From positions 2,881,501-2,945,500 of the forward strand of contig NZ_CP014327.1 in assembly GCF_000812665.2 (NCBI RefSeq): 64,000 nucleotides of DNA, in the 5' to 3' direction. This document shows positions 17,717-25,994 of this stretch, piece after piece. Positions within the stretch are counted from its first letter, which is position 1. Each line of letters begins with the position of its first letter. A program made the position numbers and the translations under genes. The notes under the pieces were generated by a model, which saw only the letters and a list, made by a program, of their open reading frames with translations, ran no database searches and was not told the origin of the DNA. This DNA is from Falsihalocynthiibacter arcticus (GTDB lineage: Bacteria; Pseudomonadota; Alphaproteobacteria; Rhodobacterales; Rhodobacteraceae).

Positions 17717-19135
17717 TTAGGAAGAAACGCGGGAGCGACGTTGGCCGCCTGCACCTGCGCCAGCACCGCCGCCGCCACTGCGACGTGGTTTGCCACCGGC
17801 ACCGCCGCCGCCATTTGGCCGCCCTTGGCCGCCACCGTTTCCGCCGCCACCATTGGAGCGACGTTGGCCGCCACCAGCACCACCAGCGCCGCCTCCGCCA
17901 CCAGCACCACCAGCGCCGCCTCCGGCACCGCCGCCGCCTGCGCGACGACCACCGCCACCAAATCCACGGCCACCGCCGCCACCTGGTTTTTTGGCAGGGG
18001 TTTCATTTTCCCATGCACGGCCACTCGCGATTGGAAGCGGGCTTCCGGTTACTTTTTCGATGCCGCGCAATTCGCCCATTTCCGCAGAGGAGCAGAAGGC
18101 AACGGCTTGACCGGAGGCACCAGCACGGGCCGTGCGGCCAATACGGTGCACATAGTTTTCTGAAACATTGGGCAGGTCGTAGTTATAGACATAGCCTACG
18201 CCTTGGATGTCGATCCCACGTGCGGCAACATCGGTCGCAACGAGCACTGTGATTTTGCCCTCTTTGAATTCTTTGATCGCACGGTCACGTTGGCCTTGGC
18301 TTTTGTTGCCGTGGATGGAACCGGCGGTAAACCCAGCAGCACACAGGCTTTTCATCAGTTTTTCGGCGCTGTGTTTTGTGCGCATAAAGACCAGCGAAAG
18401 CTCTTCTTTGTGAGTGCCGAGAAGCTCAACCAGCAAGCTTTGTTTCGCGCTTTGGGCGACATAATGCACCGATTGCGTGACTTTGTCGGCGGTTTGACCG
18501 GGACGCGAAACTTCTACGCGTACGGGGTTGTCCAAATAGGCGCGCGCAAGTTCGTTCATTTGTTTTGGCATCGTGGCCGAGAACAACATTGTCTGACGCT
18601 CTTTTGGCAAGAGGGGCGCAATGCGGCGCAGCGCGTGGATAAAGCCAAGGTCCAGCATCTGGTCGGCCTCATCAAGCACAAGGTAATGTGTGGTGCTCAG
18701 GTTTACGGCGCGACGGTCGATGAGGTCGATCAAACGGCCCGGAGTGGCGATCAAAAGATCAAGGCCACGGGTCATCATTTCGATTTGACGGTTGATGGAA
18801 ACACCGCCCACAACGAGACCAACTTTAATGTGGCTGCCTTTGGTAAAGGCGCTGAGGTTGTCGGCGATTTGCTTGGCCAATTCACGCGTTGGCGCAAGGA
18901 TAAGGCCAGCGGCATGTTTCGGCGCAGGTTTAACGCCTGTTTTAGTCAAGGCGTGGATGAGGGGCAGACCGAAGGCCGCCGTTTTGCCAGTACCGGTTTG
19001 GGCAAGGCCCATCACGTCGCGGCCATTCATGGCGTGCGGGATGGCTTGGGATTGAATTGGAGTTGGGGTTTTAATGCCCAGCTCGTCTAGTTTTTGTACG
19101 AGACGGGGGGCAAGGCCCAGCATGTCGAAATCCAT
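17717..19135 (-). CDS. DEAD-box RNA helicase (RhlE-like)
   Basis: A 472-residue helicase. The Q motif (TPTPIQSQAIP), Walker A (AQTGTGKT, about 45-52), PTRELAKQI, D-E-A-D in VLDEADQMLDLGF, SAT, and the C-terminal ARGIDIQGV and HRIGRTARAG motifs are all intact. The last 80 or so residues are a Gly/Arg/Ala low-complexity tail, reflected in a GC-rich repetitive stretch at about 17730-17990. Such proteins unwind structured RNA in ribosome assembly or cold adaptation. AAAGGA lies 8 nt before the ATG at 19135. A long leader with stem-loops lies upstream. Confidence 0.93.
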   Translation of the reverse strand: MDFDMLGLAPRLVQKLDELGIKTPTPIQSQAIPHAMNGRDVMGLAQTGTGKTAAFGLPLIHALTKTGVKPAPKHAAGLILAPTRELAKQIADNLSAFTKGSHIKVGLVVGGVSINRQIEMMTRGLDLLIATPGRLIDLIDRRAVNLSTTHYLVLDEADQMLDLGFIHALRRIAPLLPKERQTMLFSATMPKQMNELARAYLDNPVRVEVSRPGQTADKVTQSVHYVAQSAKQSLLVELLGTHKEELSLVFMRTKHSAEKLMKSLCAAGFTAGSIHGNKSQGQRDRAIKEFKEGKITVLVATDVAARGIDIQGVGYVYNYDLPNVSENYVHRIGRTARAGASGQAVAFCSSAEMGELRGIEKVTGSPLPIASGRAWENETPAKKPGGGGGRGFGGGGRRAGGGGAGGGAGGAGGGGGAGGAGGGQRRSNGGGGNGGGQGRPNGGGGAGGKPRRSGGGGAGAGAGGQRRSRVSS

Positions 19136-19785
19136 TGGATAGTCCTTTCGCGGGAAAACCCGCTAAACGGCATCGCCAATTGGCGTGCCGAAAATACAAA
19201 TGCGCCAGCCCAATAGGACTAGCGAAGGCGTTAGGGTTGCGTTTGAAGCCAAAGGCGTGGCCGAATGCCGACCTATGTCCAAACGACGGCCCCCCCGCGT
19301 GATGTGGGAAACTTTTTGCTCACACTGCGCTCTTCGCGGATCGCGAATCTCTGCTCACGCGGCAGAACGCTTGTGTAGGGGATATGTGGGCGCTCTCGAC
19401 TTCAAAGTCAAGAGCGTGTCTTTTAAGCCATTTCCCAGTATAGCGCCCACGTCTTGATCACTTTGCTGGTAGGCCTTCGCGAGAACTCGCCTATAAAACG
19501 GCCCGCGCTTGGTCAATTTTGAGACACGTGCTAAAGGTGTGGGCATGTGTTAAGAGCCTAAATCCGTTTGGCAAGATCACTAAGTCGAATTCTATCAAGT
19601 TAAGGTGTTATGGGCTTATTAAAATTTAGTCGATCAAGTGATGTTTTAAGTATTTTTTTGAATGGTGTAGATGAAGTGATAATCATCGTGGACAGTATCG
19701 CAGCCAAATTCGTCAGGACCTCGATAGGTATGGCCTGCGAGAGAGATTCTTATTGGTTGCGTCACACTAAAGCGAGGGCGCGCGC
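19136..19785. other. 650-bp non-coding stretch between helicase and GGDEF genes
   Basis: No convincing gene. It holds small stem-loops: GCGGG-AAAA-CCCGC near 19150-19163, an imperfect GGCA...TGCC repeat around CGCCAATTGGCG near 19170-19190, and a 12-bp hairpin with one mismatch at 19391-19416 followed by TGTCTTTT. It could contain a long 5' leader of the helicase mRNA or an unannotated small RNA; neither can be shown from sequence alone. Confidence 0.4.
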
Positions 19786-20769
19786 ATGAACGCAGGCGGA
19801 AGTTATTACCAAAAAGTAGCTAATGCCTATGCTGGCGCGACCGTCATCGTTGACCTTGATGGAAAAATCGTTGCGGTGAATAATGCAGCCAATGAGAAGT
19901 TCGCGTTTAATCTCGGAGATGACTTTTGCGCGTCCTTTATGGACCCACAGGCCGCGTTGCTCGGCTTGCAAGAAAGTGCAGCCCCAAACGCAAACCACCT
20001 CTTTCAAATCAAGTTGGCAGGGCAGGAGACCTTGGCTATATTTGGTACAGGTGTGGTGCCGGAACCATCACAAAGCTTTCGGGGCAAACCAAGTGTCCTG
20101 CTCCGCCTTGAGACACAAAGCGCCCTTTCGTCACGGTTCACAAGCTCGCCCACAGATGGCCTTGAAGACCTCAATCAACGTTTGCGTTTTGAAATTGAGC
20201 GCCGTTTGAAGCTAGAGATGGAAAATGCGACCCTCGAAGAAAAGGTGAAACGCGACCCGAAAACCTCCCTTTTGACGCGCGGCGGAATGGACAAGGCTTT
20301 GCGGGCGCATGTTCAGGAAACACCTGATGTGCCGCTGATTATGATTTATCTCGACCTGAATGGTTTCAAAACCATCAACGATAACCTTGGCCATGACGCG
20401 GGCGATCTGGCGATTGCCGAGGTCGGGCGCATCCTCAAGGAAAACCTGCGCCAAGACGACATTGCGGCCCGTTTAGGAGGCGATGAATTCGCGGTTGTCC
20501 TGAAAGGGGCGCAAAGCCGTGCCCAGATCCAACAATTCGTCCTCCGGCTACATGATCTTATTTGCGAGCCGTTTGACTATACCGATCCTTTGACCAAGCA
20601 AGTCCATCTCATTGATCTGAGTTTTTCGGCGGGTGTGGCCAAGTATCCCAGCGATACAAAGGATGTCGGGTTGCTTACAGTCTTTGCGGATCGTGCGATG
20701 TATTCGGCAAAGGCGCGGGGGGTTCCGTCGGAGAATTTCACCAATATTCGCCCCCCAAGACCTCAGTGA
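19786..20769 (+). CDS. Diguanylate cyclase with N-terminal PAS-like domain
   Basis: A 327-residue protein. A PAS-like sensor (about 1-110; ATVIVDLDGKIVAVNNAANE) is joined through a coiled-coil linker (about 125-155) to a GGDEF domain. The active-site GGDEF is at 231-235 and the inhibitory I-site R-Q-D-D at 222-225, exactly five residues before it, so the enzyme should be active and product-inhibited. It makes cyclic di-GMP from two GTP in the cytoplasm. No transmembrane segment is seen. GAGGG precedes the ATG by 7 nt. Its 3' end overlaps the convergent HlyD gene by 7 bp. Confidence 0.93.
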   Translation: MNAGGSYYQKVANAYAGATVIVDLDGKIVAVNNAANEKFAFNLGDDFCASFMDPQAALLGLQESAAPNANHLFQIKLAGQETLAIFGTGVVPEPSQSFRGKPSVLLRLETQSALSSRFTSSPTDGLEDLNQRLRFEIERRLKLEMENATLEEKVKRDPKTSLLTRGGMDKALRAHVQETPDVPLIMIYLDLNGFKTINDNLGHDAGDLAIAEVGRILKENLRQDDIAARLGGDEFAVVLKGAQSRAQIQQFVLRLHDLICEPFDYTDPLTKQVHLIDLSFSAGVAKYPSDTKDVGLLTVFADRAMYSAKARGVPSENFTNIRPPRPQ

Positions 20770-21998
20770 CCCCCTGATAGAACTAGGGTGCGGACGGGCA
20801 ACAGCAATGCCTGCGACCGCAGCAAAATTGCATGCACCAACGCCAAGGCATCGGTGACATGGTAATACGTTTTCATACCAAATCCCAAGGTGCCGGAGGC
20901 AATCAAATCGTGGTGGTTTGAATAGAGGTTGGCGACGCAATTGCTCCCCGAAATAATACCATCGGTATGTCCCTCATAGAGGGGTGTCAGTTCGACCGTT
21001 ATTGTGCCGGGGCGGACCACGTCTTGGGTGTCGATAAGGCGATCGCTCGGGCGGAACTGGCCCGAAGCAATGACATCCTGAACGCGGGACACAAACATTG
21101 GAATAACGGTGAAGGGTTTTGAAGCACAGGTGATCTCCGCGATCATGCCCTCTTTTATAACGCTGGCGGATATCTGGCCAAATCCGGCGATGAACGAGCC
21201 TTCGTTATCGCTTTCGGGAACCATAATACCTGCGGGGCGGAACATCGGATTTACGATATCTCCGACTTGCAGCGCCAGTTGAAAAATAGTGGCATCCACA
21301 CCGGCACTGATGAGGGTTTTGTCGAGGGCAACTTGGGCTTCAACAACATGCGACTGGGCGCTTTTCTTTTGGGCGGGAAGGACGAGTTCCTTTTGGGTGA
21401 TCACCCCGTCGCGATTTGCCACAGCAGCATCATATGCACCGACTTTGTTGGCCAAAAGCTGGGTCAAGGAGTCGAGTTCTTTGTCGGTTACCACGTCGGG
21501 ATTGCGTTTAAAGATGTCCTGTTTGCGCTGCAGCTCATTAGCGGTTTGGTCTCGGCTGGCTTTGGCTTGGGCGATTGTTGCCTCGGCGACGGCAAGCTGG
21601 GACACCACCAAAACAAGGGCGGCGTCAATCTCGGCGACCGCGCTTATTGCGGCCTCAAGGTTGGCCACTTGCGTGGAATCGTCGATTTTGAAAATCGGAT
21701 CGCCTTGTTTTACCTCTTGGCCCGTCGTCACATAAATTTCCGAAACACGGCCATTCGATTCTGGAAGAATAGAAATGGTGCGATAGAACGACGACACATT
21801 GGTCGTGGAGGGGTGGTAGTAAAAGATGATGGTGATCAGCGTGAGGGTCAGAATTGCGCAGGCCGTGATGCCATAGCGCAGGACATACCATACCGAAAAC
21901 AGAGTGATTTCATGGCCGATACGCTTGCCCTGACCATAGCGGCGGTACAGGTAATCGGGCAGGATTGTGATCAAGGAGCAGCCGATAACTTCAAACAT
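20763..21998 (-). CDS. HlyD-family membrane fusion (periplasmic adaptor) protein
   Basis: About 411 residues: one N-terminal membrane anchor (about 35-60, YGITACAILTLTLITIIFYY), a split biotinyl-lipoyl domain (LPESNGRVSEIYVTTGQEVKQGDPIFKIDD), a long alpha-helical hairpin, and a beta-barrel region. I chose the ATG at 21998 because GGGAG lies 8 nt before it; an ATG at 22013 in the same frame has no such site. The upstream small membrane protein overlaps it, as in the E. coli yiaW-yiaV pair. No transporter is adjacent, so the exported substrate is unknown. Confidence 0.85.
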   Translation of the reverse strand: MFEVIGCSLITILPDYLYRRYGQGKRIGHEITLFSVWYVLRYGITACAILTLTLITIIFYYHPSTTNVSSFYRTISILPESNGRVSEIYVTTGQEVKQGDPIFKIDDSTQVANLEAAISAVAEIDAALVLVVSQLAVAEATIAQAKASRDQTANELQRKQDIFKRNPDVVTDKELDSLTQLLANKVGAYDAAVANRDGVITQKELVLPAQKKSAQSHVVEAQVALDKTLISAGVDATIFQLALQVGDIVNPMFRPAGIMVPESDNEGSFIAGFGQISASVIKEGMIAEITCASKPFTVIPMFVSRVQDVIASGQFRPSDRLIDTQDVVRPGTITVELTPLYEGHTDGIISGSNCVANLYSNHHDLIASGTLGFGMKTYYHVTDALALVHAILLRSQALLLPVRTLVLSGGH

Positions 21999-22368
21999 TT
22001 TTCGTGCTCCCATTTTTGGACATGCGCAGCAACGAGCGCGCCATTGAACGGAAAGGGGTTAGGAAATCGGGGAGGGTGACCGTGGCCAAAACCAGAGCCG
22101 CAACCCAAAAATAACCGTTGTGGGTAAAGAGCGCCAAAAGCGACAAAGCCCCGATAACCTGAAGCTGGTTGCCGCGCTTTTCTTCAGCAAGGGACTCGGG
22201 AATTGAGTGGAGTTTGAAGTAGAACACCCCAAGCGCAAGGATCAATCCAAGAACGAAAACCGTTACGACGGTAAACATTTGATCTGTGCCCCCCGGAGGA
22301 ACGATAAAATAGGGCAAATGTTCAGTGGCCGCCGGATTAGGGGCAAGGCCAGTGGGAGGGGTGGACAT
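21991..22368 (-). CDS. Small inner-membrane protein paired with HlyD adaptor
   Basis: A 125-residue protein with two or three hydrophobic segments (TVVTVFVLGLILALGVFYF at about 33-51; a less polar stretch VIGALSLLALF...YFWVAALVLATVTL at about 71-100). GAGGAAC precedes the ATG. It overlaps the HlyD-type gene and probably works with it. The arrangement recalls E. coli YiaW (DUF3302) with YiaV, but I cannot confirm membership of that family by eye. Function unknown. Confidence 0.65.
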   Translation of the reverse strand: MSTPPTGLAPNPAATEHLPYFIVPPGGTDQMFTVVTVFVLGLILALGVFYFKLHSIPESLAEEKRGNQLQVIGALSLLALFTHNGYFWVAALVLATVTLPDFLTPFRSMARSLLRMSKNGSTKNV

Positions 22369-22766
22369 GGGGGTTCCTCGTTTTGATTTGCCACTTTAGT
22401 GCGCGACTAGTTGGTCGTTGTCTATCTTTATAACCAATATCAAGGGTTTGGTAGCCTGTTTTTATGGAGTCTCAATTCGCCACTCTTGCTACGAATTCGC
22501 GAGGGTATGCCGCCCGCGCATCGGGCAATCTAGGTTGAAACAGGTCGCAGGCCGCGCAGGGCGAATTCCGGGAGGCGTAATTGCTATCAATCCCCTGCCT
22601 GTCGCACTGGCGGGCAGGGGTCTTCAAAACGGGCCAATATCACCTCAGTTTGAGGGCGTTGCCGCTAGCAGATGCTCCAATGCAACGCGCGGCGAACTTG
22701 AATTTTGAGGCATAGTAGGTTAGGGAGAAAGTACTGTAACAATACAGTGCAAACGCGGAGCCCGTC
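22369..22766. other. Non-coding stretch with a GC-rich hairpin and an XRE promoter
   Basis: No supported gene. CCCCTGCC (22592-22599) pairs with GGCAGGGG (22613-22620), with a smaller inner CGC/GCG stem, giving a stable hairpin followed by TCTTC. It is terminator-like but has no real T tract. The right end holds the XRE operator and promoter. Confidence 0.4.
22733..22748. promoter_or_regulatory. Palindromic operator upstream of XRE regulator
   Basis: ACTGTA-ACAA-TACAGT, a perfect palindrome with 6-bp arms, ends 18 bp before the GTG start of the XRE gene. Likely an autoregulatory binding site. Confidence 0.55.
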
Positions 22767-23159
22767 GTGTCCACCATAAACCTTGAGAATACCGACCAAT
22801 TCAATGAAACCGTCGCCACATTCGGCGACAGGCTTGAAGCCGCGCGCGAGGCCAAAGGGCTGACTGTGGAAGGTCTGGCGGGGAAGATTGGTGTCGAAGC
22901 CAGCAGGGTCGAAGCATGGGAAAACGATGCCGACTCGCCGCGCGCAAATCGCATCCAGATTTTGGCAGGATTGTTGAACGTGTCCATGGTCTGGTTGATC
23001 AGCGGCGAAGGCAATGGCACCAGCCATGTTGCGGACACATATGATCGCCCCGCTGGCGTGAATGACGCTCTGGGCGAAATTGCACAGATGAAAGCAACAC
23101 TGACGGGCGTACTCGACAAGCTCGACAAGCTCGAAAAACGCCTGCAAGAAATCGATTGA
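22767..23159 (+). CDS. XRE-type helix-turn-helix regulator
   Basis: A 130-residue protein. The helix-turn-helix covers about residues 18-75 (GDRLEAAREAKGLTVEGLAGKIGVEASRVEAWE), and a C-terminal coiled-coil-like stretch (ALGEIAQMKATLTGVLDKLDKLEKRLQEID) probably dimerises it. The start is a GTG with GGAG 6 nt upstream. It stands alone; the palindrome before it suggests autoregulation. Targets are unknown. Confidence 0.85.
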   Translation: MSTINLENTDQFNETVATFGDRLEAAREAKGLTVEGLAGKIGVEASRVEAWENDADSPRANRIQILAGLLNVSMVWLISGEGNGTSHVADTYDRPAGVNDALGEIAQMKATLTGVLDKLDKLEKRLQEID

Positions 23160-23211
23160 TCTCCCGTTAGTTTGCCCTGCGGAAACGCTTGCGTTCCATT
23201 GTGCGCCGTAA

Positions 23212-23225
23212 CCGTAGAAATACGG
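23212..23225. promoter_or_regulatory. CCGTA-N4-TACGG palindrome upstream of histidine kinase
   Basis: CCGTA-GAAA-TACGG lies 35 bp before the kinase start. An almost identical 16-bp sequence, CCGTAGAACTACGGAT, lies just after the response-regulator gene. Likely binding sites of the FixJ-type regulator encoded here. Confidence 0.6.
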
Positions 23226-23260
23226 ATTGGCGAATTGTGGGCCGCATGCGATAAAGACGG

Positions 23261-24778
23261 ATGAAAACGGCGCGCACATCTTTTGAAAATATCTGGCGAA
23301 CCCTTGCGCTTTGGGGTGTTGTTTTAGCCCTTACTGTTGCAGCCCTGGCGCTTTTTGAACGGCAGAGGCTGGTGCGCGAGCTGACGATCAAGAGCGCAAC
23401 GCTACATCGTTTGGCGTCTCAGCGCGCCGATCAGCATGACGTACATTTAACGTCCCTTTCTGCGATTTTTGTTGCTGGAGGAGCCGAGCGGCAGGACTTA
23501 TTCTTGGATGTCACGGCGACAATCAAGCGCTTTTACCCACGCATTCTTTCAGTGGATGTGGTCCCGTTTGATCCATCTGAGGCGGGCATTCAATCGCTCC
23601 CGCGCCTAGAGGCTGGGACTGCCGCGCTTATCCGCGAGATGGCCCAAAACTCAAATGGTGCGTTGCAGTTGCACCAGATGCCCGCGCGGCCGACACAATA
23701 TTTTCTGGTGAAACGCAGCCCCAATACAGATGCAGCGCGGCACGCTCTCGCACTGGTCATCGACGCAAATGCGCTGGTGGCATCGGAGGATCCCTTTTGG
23801 GAGCGGCCCTCTGTCTCGCGCCGAATTTCAACACCAAAAGGAGACGTATTGACAGGAACAATCGCGCCCGACGGTGCCGGTTTCTCCATGCCCCTCGGGA
23901 GCGCGTCACAGCCATTGATCCTTGAAACATCGCTGGCGATACACCTGGCTGACTTGTTGTCCGTGGGGAAAACCGTTGCTGCAATTACTGGGGTTTCGAC
24001 GTTATTTTTGCTGATACTCCTTGGCCTTAAACAACGCGCCCGCAGGAAGGACGCCGAAAGTCGTGCCCATTTGAGCGCGCAAGAAACCCGATTGGCCCAT
24101 GCTTCACGCGTCAATGCGATGGGTGAAATGGCCAGCGGAATGGCGCATGAATTGGCGCAACCCCTGACCGCAATTTTGAGCCAAGTGCAAGCAGGGCGCC
24201 ATTTGGTCCGGCAAGGGGACACTGGGCGGTTGGCGCAAGTTTTGGACGATACGGTGACGCAGGCGCAAAGGGCGTCCAATATCCTTGATCGCCTCAGAAA
24301 ATGGAGCAAACCCAATCGTGCCGCGCCCACGGCCTGCGCCCTGCATGACGCGGTGCACAGCGTTGATCGGCTGTTGGCGCTGGAAGTTAAAACCGTTGGG
24401 GCCACCATTTTGTTGCAGCTTTCGAAGGAGCCGATTTTTATTGTCGCGGACCCAGTTGAGGTGGAACAGGTTGTGTTTAATCTGGTGCGCAATGCACTTG
24501 ATGCCTCAGACCACCCGAAAATTACGATCAGAACGCAGATCTCTCAAGGTCGGGCGATTTTGGAAGTTTTGGACGATGGCCCTGGTGTTCCACCCGACCT
24601 CAGGCCACGTATTTTTGAGCCTTTTGTAACGGGGAAGCGCGACGGAACGGGCCTTGGGCTGGCGCTCTGTCAACGACTGGTCGAAGAGATGAGTGGCGAT
24701 TTGGAACTAGCCGCTGACACGCCGCAAACAACATTCCGCCTGTCCATCCCTCTCGCATCCCCTCGAGGTTCCTTATGA
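23261..24778 (+). CDS. Membrane sensor histidine kinase
   Basis: A 505-residue protein. Transmembrane segments at about 16-32 and 238-256 bracket a periplasmic sensor domain of some 200 residues. Then come a DHp domain with the phospho-acceptor His at about 296 (GMAHELAQPLTAIL) and a HATPase domain with the N box (NLVRNALDAS), G1 (DDGPGVP) and G2 (GTGLGLALC). It overlaps the response-regulator gene (ATGA), so the two are a cognate pair. The sensor domain is not one I recognise. The adjacent HbpS-like gene hints at haem or redox sensing, by analogy with SenS-SenR-HbpS of Streptomyces; that is inference. Confidence 0.92.
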   Translation: MKTARTSFENIWRTLALWGVVLALTVAALALFERQRLVRELTIKSATLHRLASQRADQHDVHLTSLSAIFVAGGAERQDLFLDVTATIKRFYPRILSVDVVPFDPSEAGIQSLPRLEAGTAALIREMAQNSNGALQLHQMPARPTQYFLVKRSPNTDAARHALALVIDANALVASEDPFWERPSVSRRISTPKGDVLTGTIAPDGAGFSMPLGSASQPLILETSLAIHLADLLSVGKTVAAITGVSTLFLLILLGLKQRARRKDAESRAHLSAQETRLAHASRVNAMGEMASGMAHELAQPLTAILSQVQAGRHLVRQGDTGRLAQVLDDTVTQAQRASNILDRLRKWSKPNRAAPTACALHDAVHSVDRLLALEVKTVGATILLQLSKEPIFIVADPVEVEQVVFNLVRNALDASDHPKITIRTQISQGRAILEVLDDGPGVPPDLRPRIFEPFVTGKRDGTGLGLALCQRLVEEMSGDLELAADTPQTTFRLSIPLASPRGSL

Positions 24779-25383
24779 AAAACTATGTCTATCTCGTGGA
24801 TGATGACGAGGCCGTGCGCAAGGCGCTGACCCTTTTGCTTGAGACCGTTGGCTTGAATGTGCGCAGCTTTGGCTCGCCTGAGATCTTCTTAAATCAAGCG
24901 GCGAGCCTCAATCCGGGATGTCTTATTCTTGATATCCGGATGCCCGCGATCTCTGGCTTGAAACTACAGGAAAAACTGCGGGAACACGGGATAAACTGGC
25001 CCACAGTGGTGATCAGTGGCCATGGCGATATTGAGGCCTGCAGGCGGGCGTTTCGCAACGGCGCGATGGATTTTCTGAGCAAACCTGTGGATGAGCATGA
25101 CTTGATTGATGCGATTCAAAAGGGACATGCCGAACTTGAAGCCCAAGAGCAGGTTTCAGCAGAGCGGGCCGAAGCTTTGGCGCTGGTCCATCACCTCTCA
25201 TCGCGAGAACAGGAAGTGCTTGGGATGATTGCCAAGGGGTTGACCACCAAGCAAATAGCCGACGCACTCAGCCTGTCGCCGCGCACCGTCGAAAGCCACC
25301 GTGCGGCGATCGCGGCCAAGGCGGGCACCTCGTCGGCGGCGGAGTCGACGCGGTATTGGCTGGAGGCGCAGGCTGGTCCGTAG
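24775..25383 (+). CDS. Response regulator, FixJ/NarL type with LuxR HTH
   Basis: A 202-residue protein. The receiver domain has the acidic pocket (VDDDE), phospho-acceptor Asp at about 53 (LILDIRMP), a conserved Ser/Thr region (VVISGHGD) and Lys in FLSKPVDE. The C-terminal LuxR-type helix-turn-helix (LSSREQEVLGMIAKGLTTKQIADALSLSPRTVESHRAAI) is complete. It acts as a transcription factor controlled by the overlapping kinase. The palindrome CCGTA-N4-TACGG occurs before the kinase gene and immediately after this one, consistent with control of both its own operon and the downstream HbpS-like gene. Confidence 0.93.
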   Translation: MKNYVYLVDDDEAVRKALTLLLETVGLNVRSFGSPEIFLNQAASLNPGCLILDIRMPAISGLKLQEKLREHGINWPTVVISGHGDIEACRRAFRNGAMDFLSKPVDEHDLIDAIQKGHAELEAQEQVSAERAEALALVHHLSSREQEVLGMIAKGLTTKQIADALSLSPRTVESHRAAIAAKAGTSSAAESTRYWLEAQAGP

Positions 25384-25392
25384 AACTACGGA
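25377..25392. promoter_or_regulatory. TCCGTA-N4-TACGGA palindrome upstream of HbpS-like gene
   Basis: A perfect 6-bp-arm palindrome, TCCGTA-GAAC-TACGGA, overlapping the stop codon of the response regulator and about 80 bp before the HbpS-like start. It matches the palindrome before the kinase gene at 15 of 16 positions over CCGTAGAA(A/C)TACGGAT. Confidence 0.65.
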
Positions 25393-25473
25393 TATCGCTG
25401 CGGGCGCTGCGAATGGCGCGACGCAGACACGCGATTTAGAGTTGGATTATCAGTCAAACAAAAGGAAAATCTA

Positions 25474-25935
25474 ATGATCCGTACAATCGCTCTTGTCGCC
25501 TCCTTCGCACAGGACTTGCCAACCGCGCCCTATCTGCCGCTCAACATGGCAACCAAAGCCGCTCAAACCGCCGTCGACGCCTGCACCGCCGAGGGTTACA
25601 ACGTCAGCGTCGCGATCGTCGCTCGCAGTGGTGTAACCAAAGTGATCTTGCGGGCCGACAACGCAGGCCCGCACACGGTTGGCGGCAGCACGGGTAAAGC
25701 CTTCACCTCCGCAAGTCTTGGCCGTGACTCGGCTGGTTTGGCCGATTTCATCGGTGGCAATCCACAAAATGACGGTTTGCGCGATATGGATAACCGTCTG
25801 GTTATTCAAGCGGGTGGCCTTCCGATCAAGATCGGCGGCGCTTTGGTCGGTGGGATCGGTGTTGGTGGCGCTCCCTCGGGGGACATTGACGCGAATTGCG
25901 CACGGGCTGGCCTTAACGCCATCAACGCGGAATAA
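25474..25935 (+). CDS. GlcG/HbpS family protein
   Basis: A 153-residue protein of the DUF336 (GlcG/HbpS) family. Conserved parts include AAQTAVDACTAEGYNVSVAIV, GPHTVGGSTGKAFTSASLGR and GGLPIKIGGALVGGIGVGGAP. HbpS binds haem and, in Streptomyces, modulates a two-component sensor. The N-terminus ends in SFAQDLP, which looks like a signal-peptidase site. But only 12 residues precede it and the hydrophobic core is very short, so the signal may have lost a few codons. AAAGGA stands before the ATG. It directly follows the kinase/regulator pair. Confidence 0.85.
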   Translation: MIRTIALVASFAQDLPTAPYLPLNMATKAAQTAVDACTAEGYNVSVAIVARSGVTKVILRADNAGPHTVGGSTGKAFTSASLGRDSAGLADFIGGNPQNDGLRDMDNRLVIQAGGLPIKIGGALVGGIGVGGAPSGDIDANCARAGLNAINAE

Positions 25936-25942
25936 GCCAAAG

Positions 25943-25980
25943 GCGGCTCGCTCCCACTAAAGGGTGGGCCGCTGCTTTTT
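25943..25980 (+). terminator. Possible terminator after HbpS-like gene
   Basis: GCGG...CCGC and CCCAC/GTGGG form an imperfect, bulged stem followed by GCTTTTT. It could attenuate transcription between the HbpS-like and ankyrin genes. Confidence 0.45.
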
Positions 25981-25994
25981 GAAAGGGGATCTAT

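Noticed and set aside
17730-17990. GC-rich repetitive tract that might be taken for a CRISPR or tandem array
   Set aside because: It codes the Gly/Arg-rich tail of the helicase; units are irregular and in frame.
18203-19090. Long + strand frame opposite the helicase
   Set aside because: Helicase motifs are all on the other strand; this is a shadow.
19136-22766. tRNA, SRP RNA or 6S RNA in the gene-free stretches
   Set aside because: No T-loop GTTCRANNC, cloverleaf or known conserved core was found.
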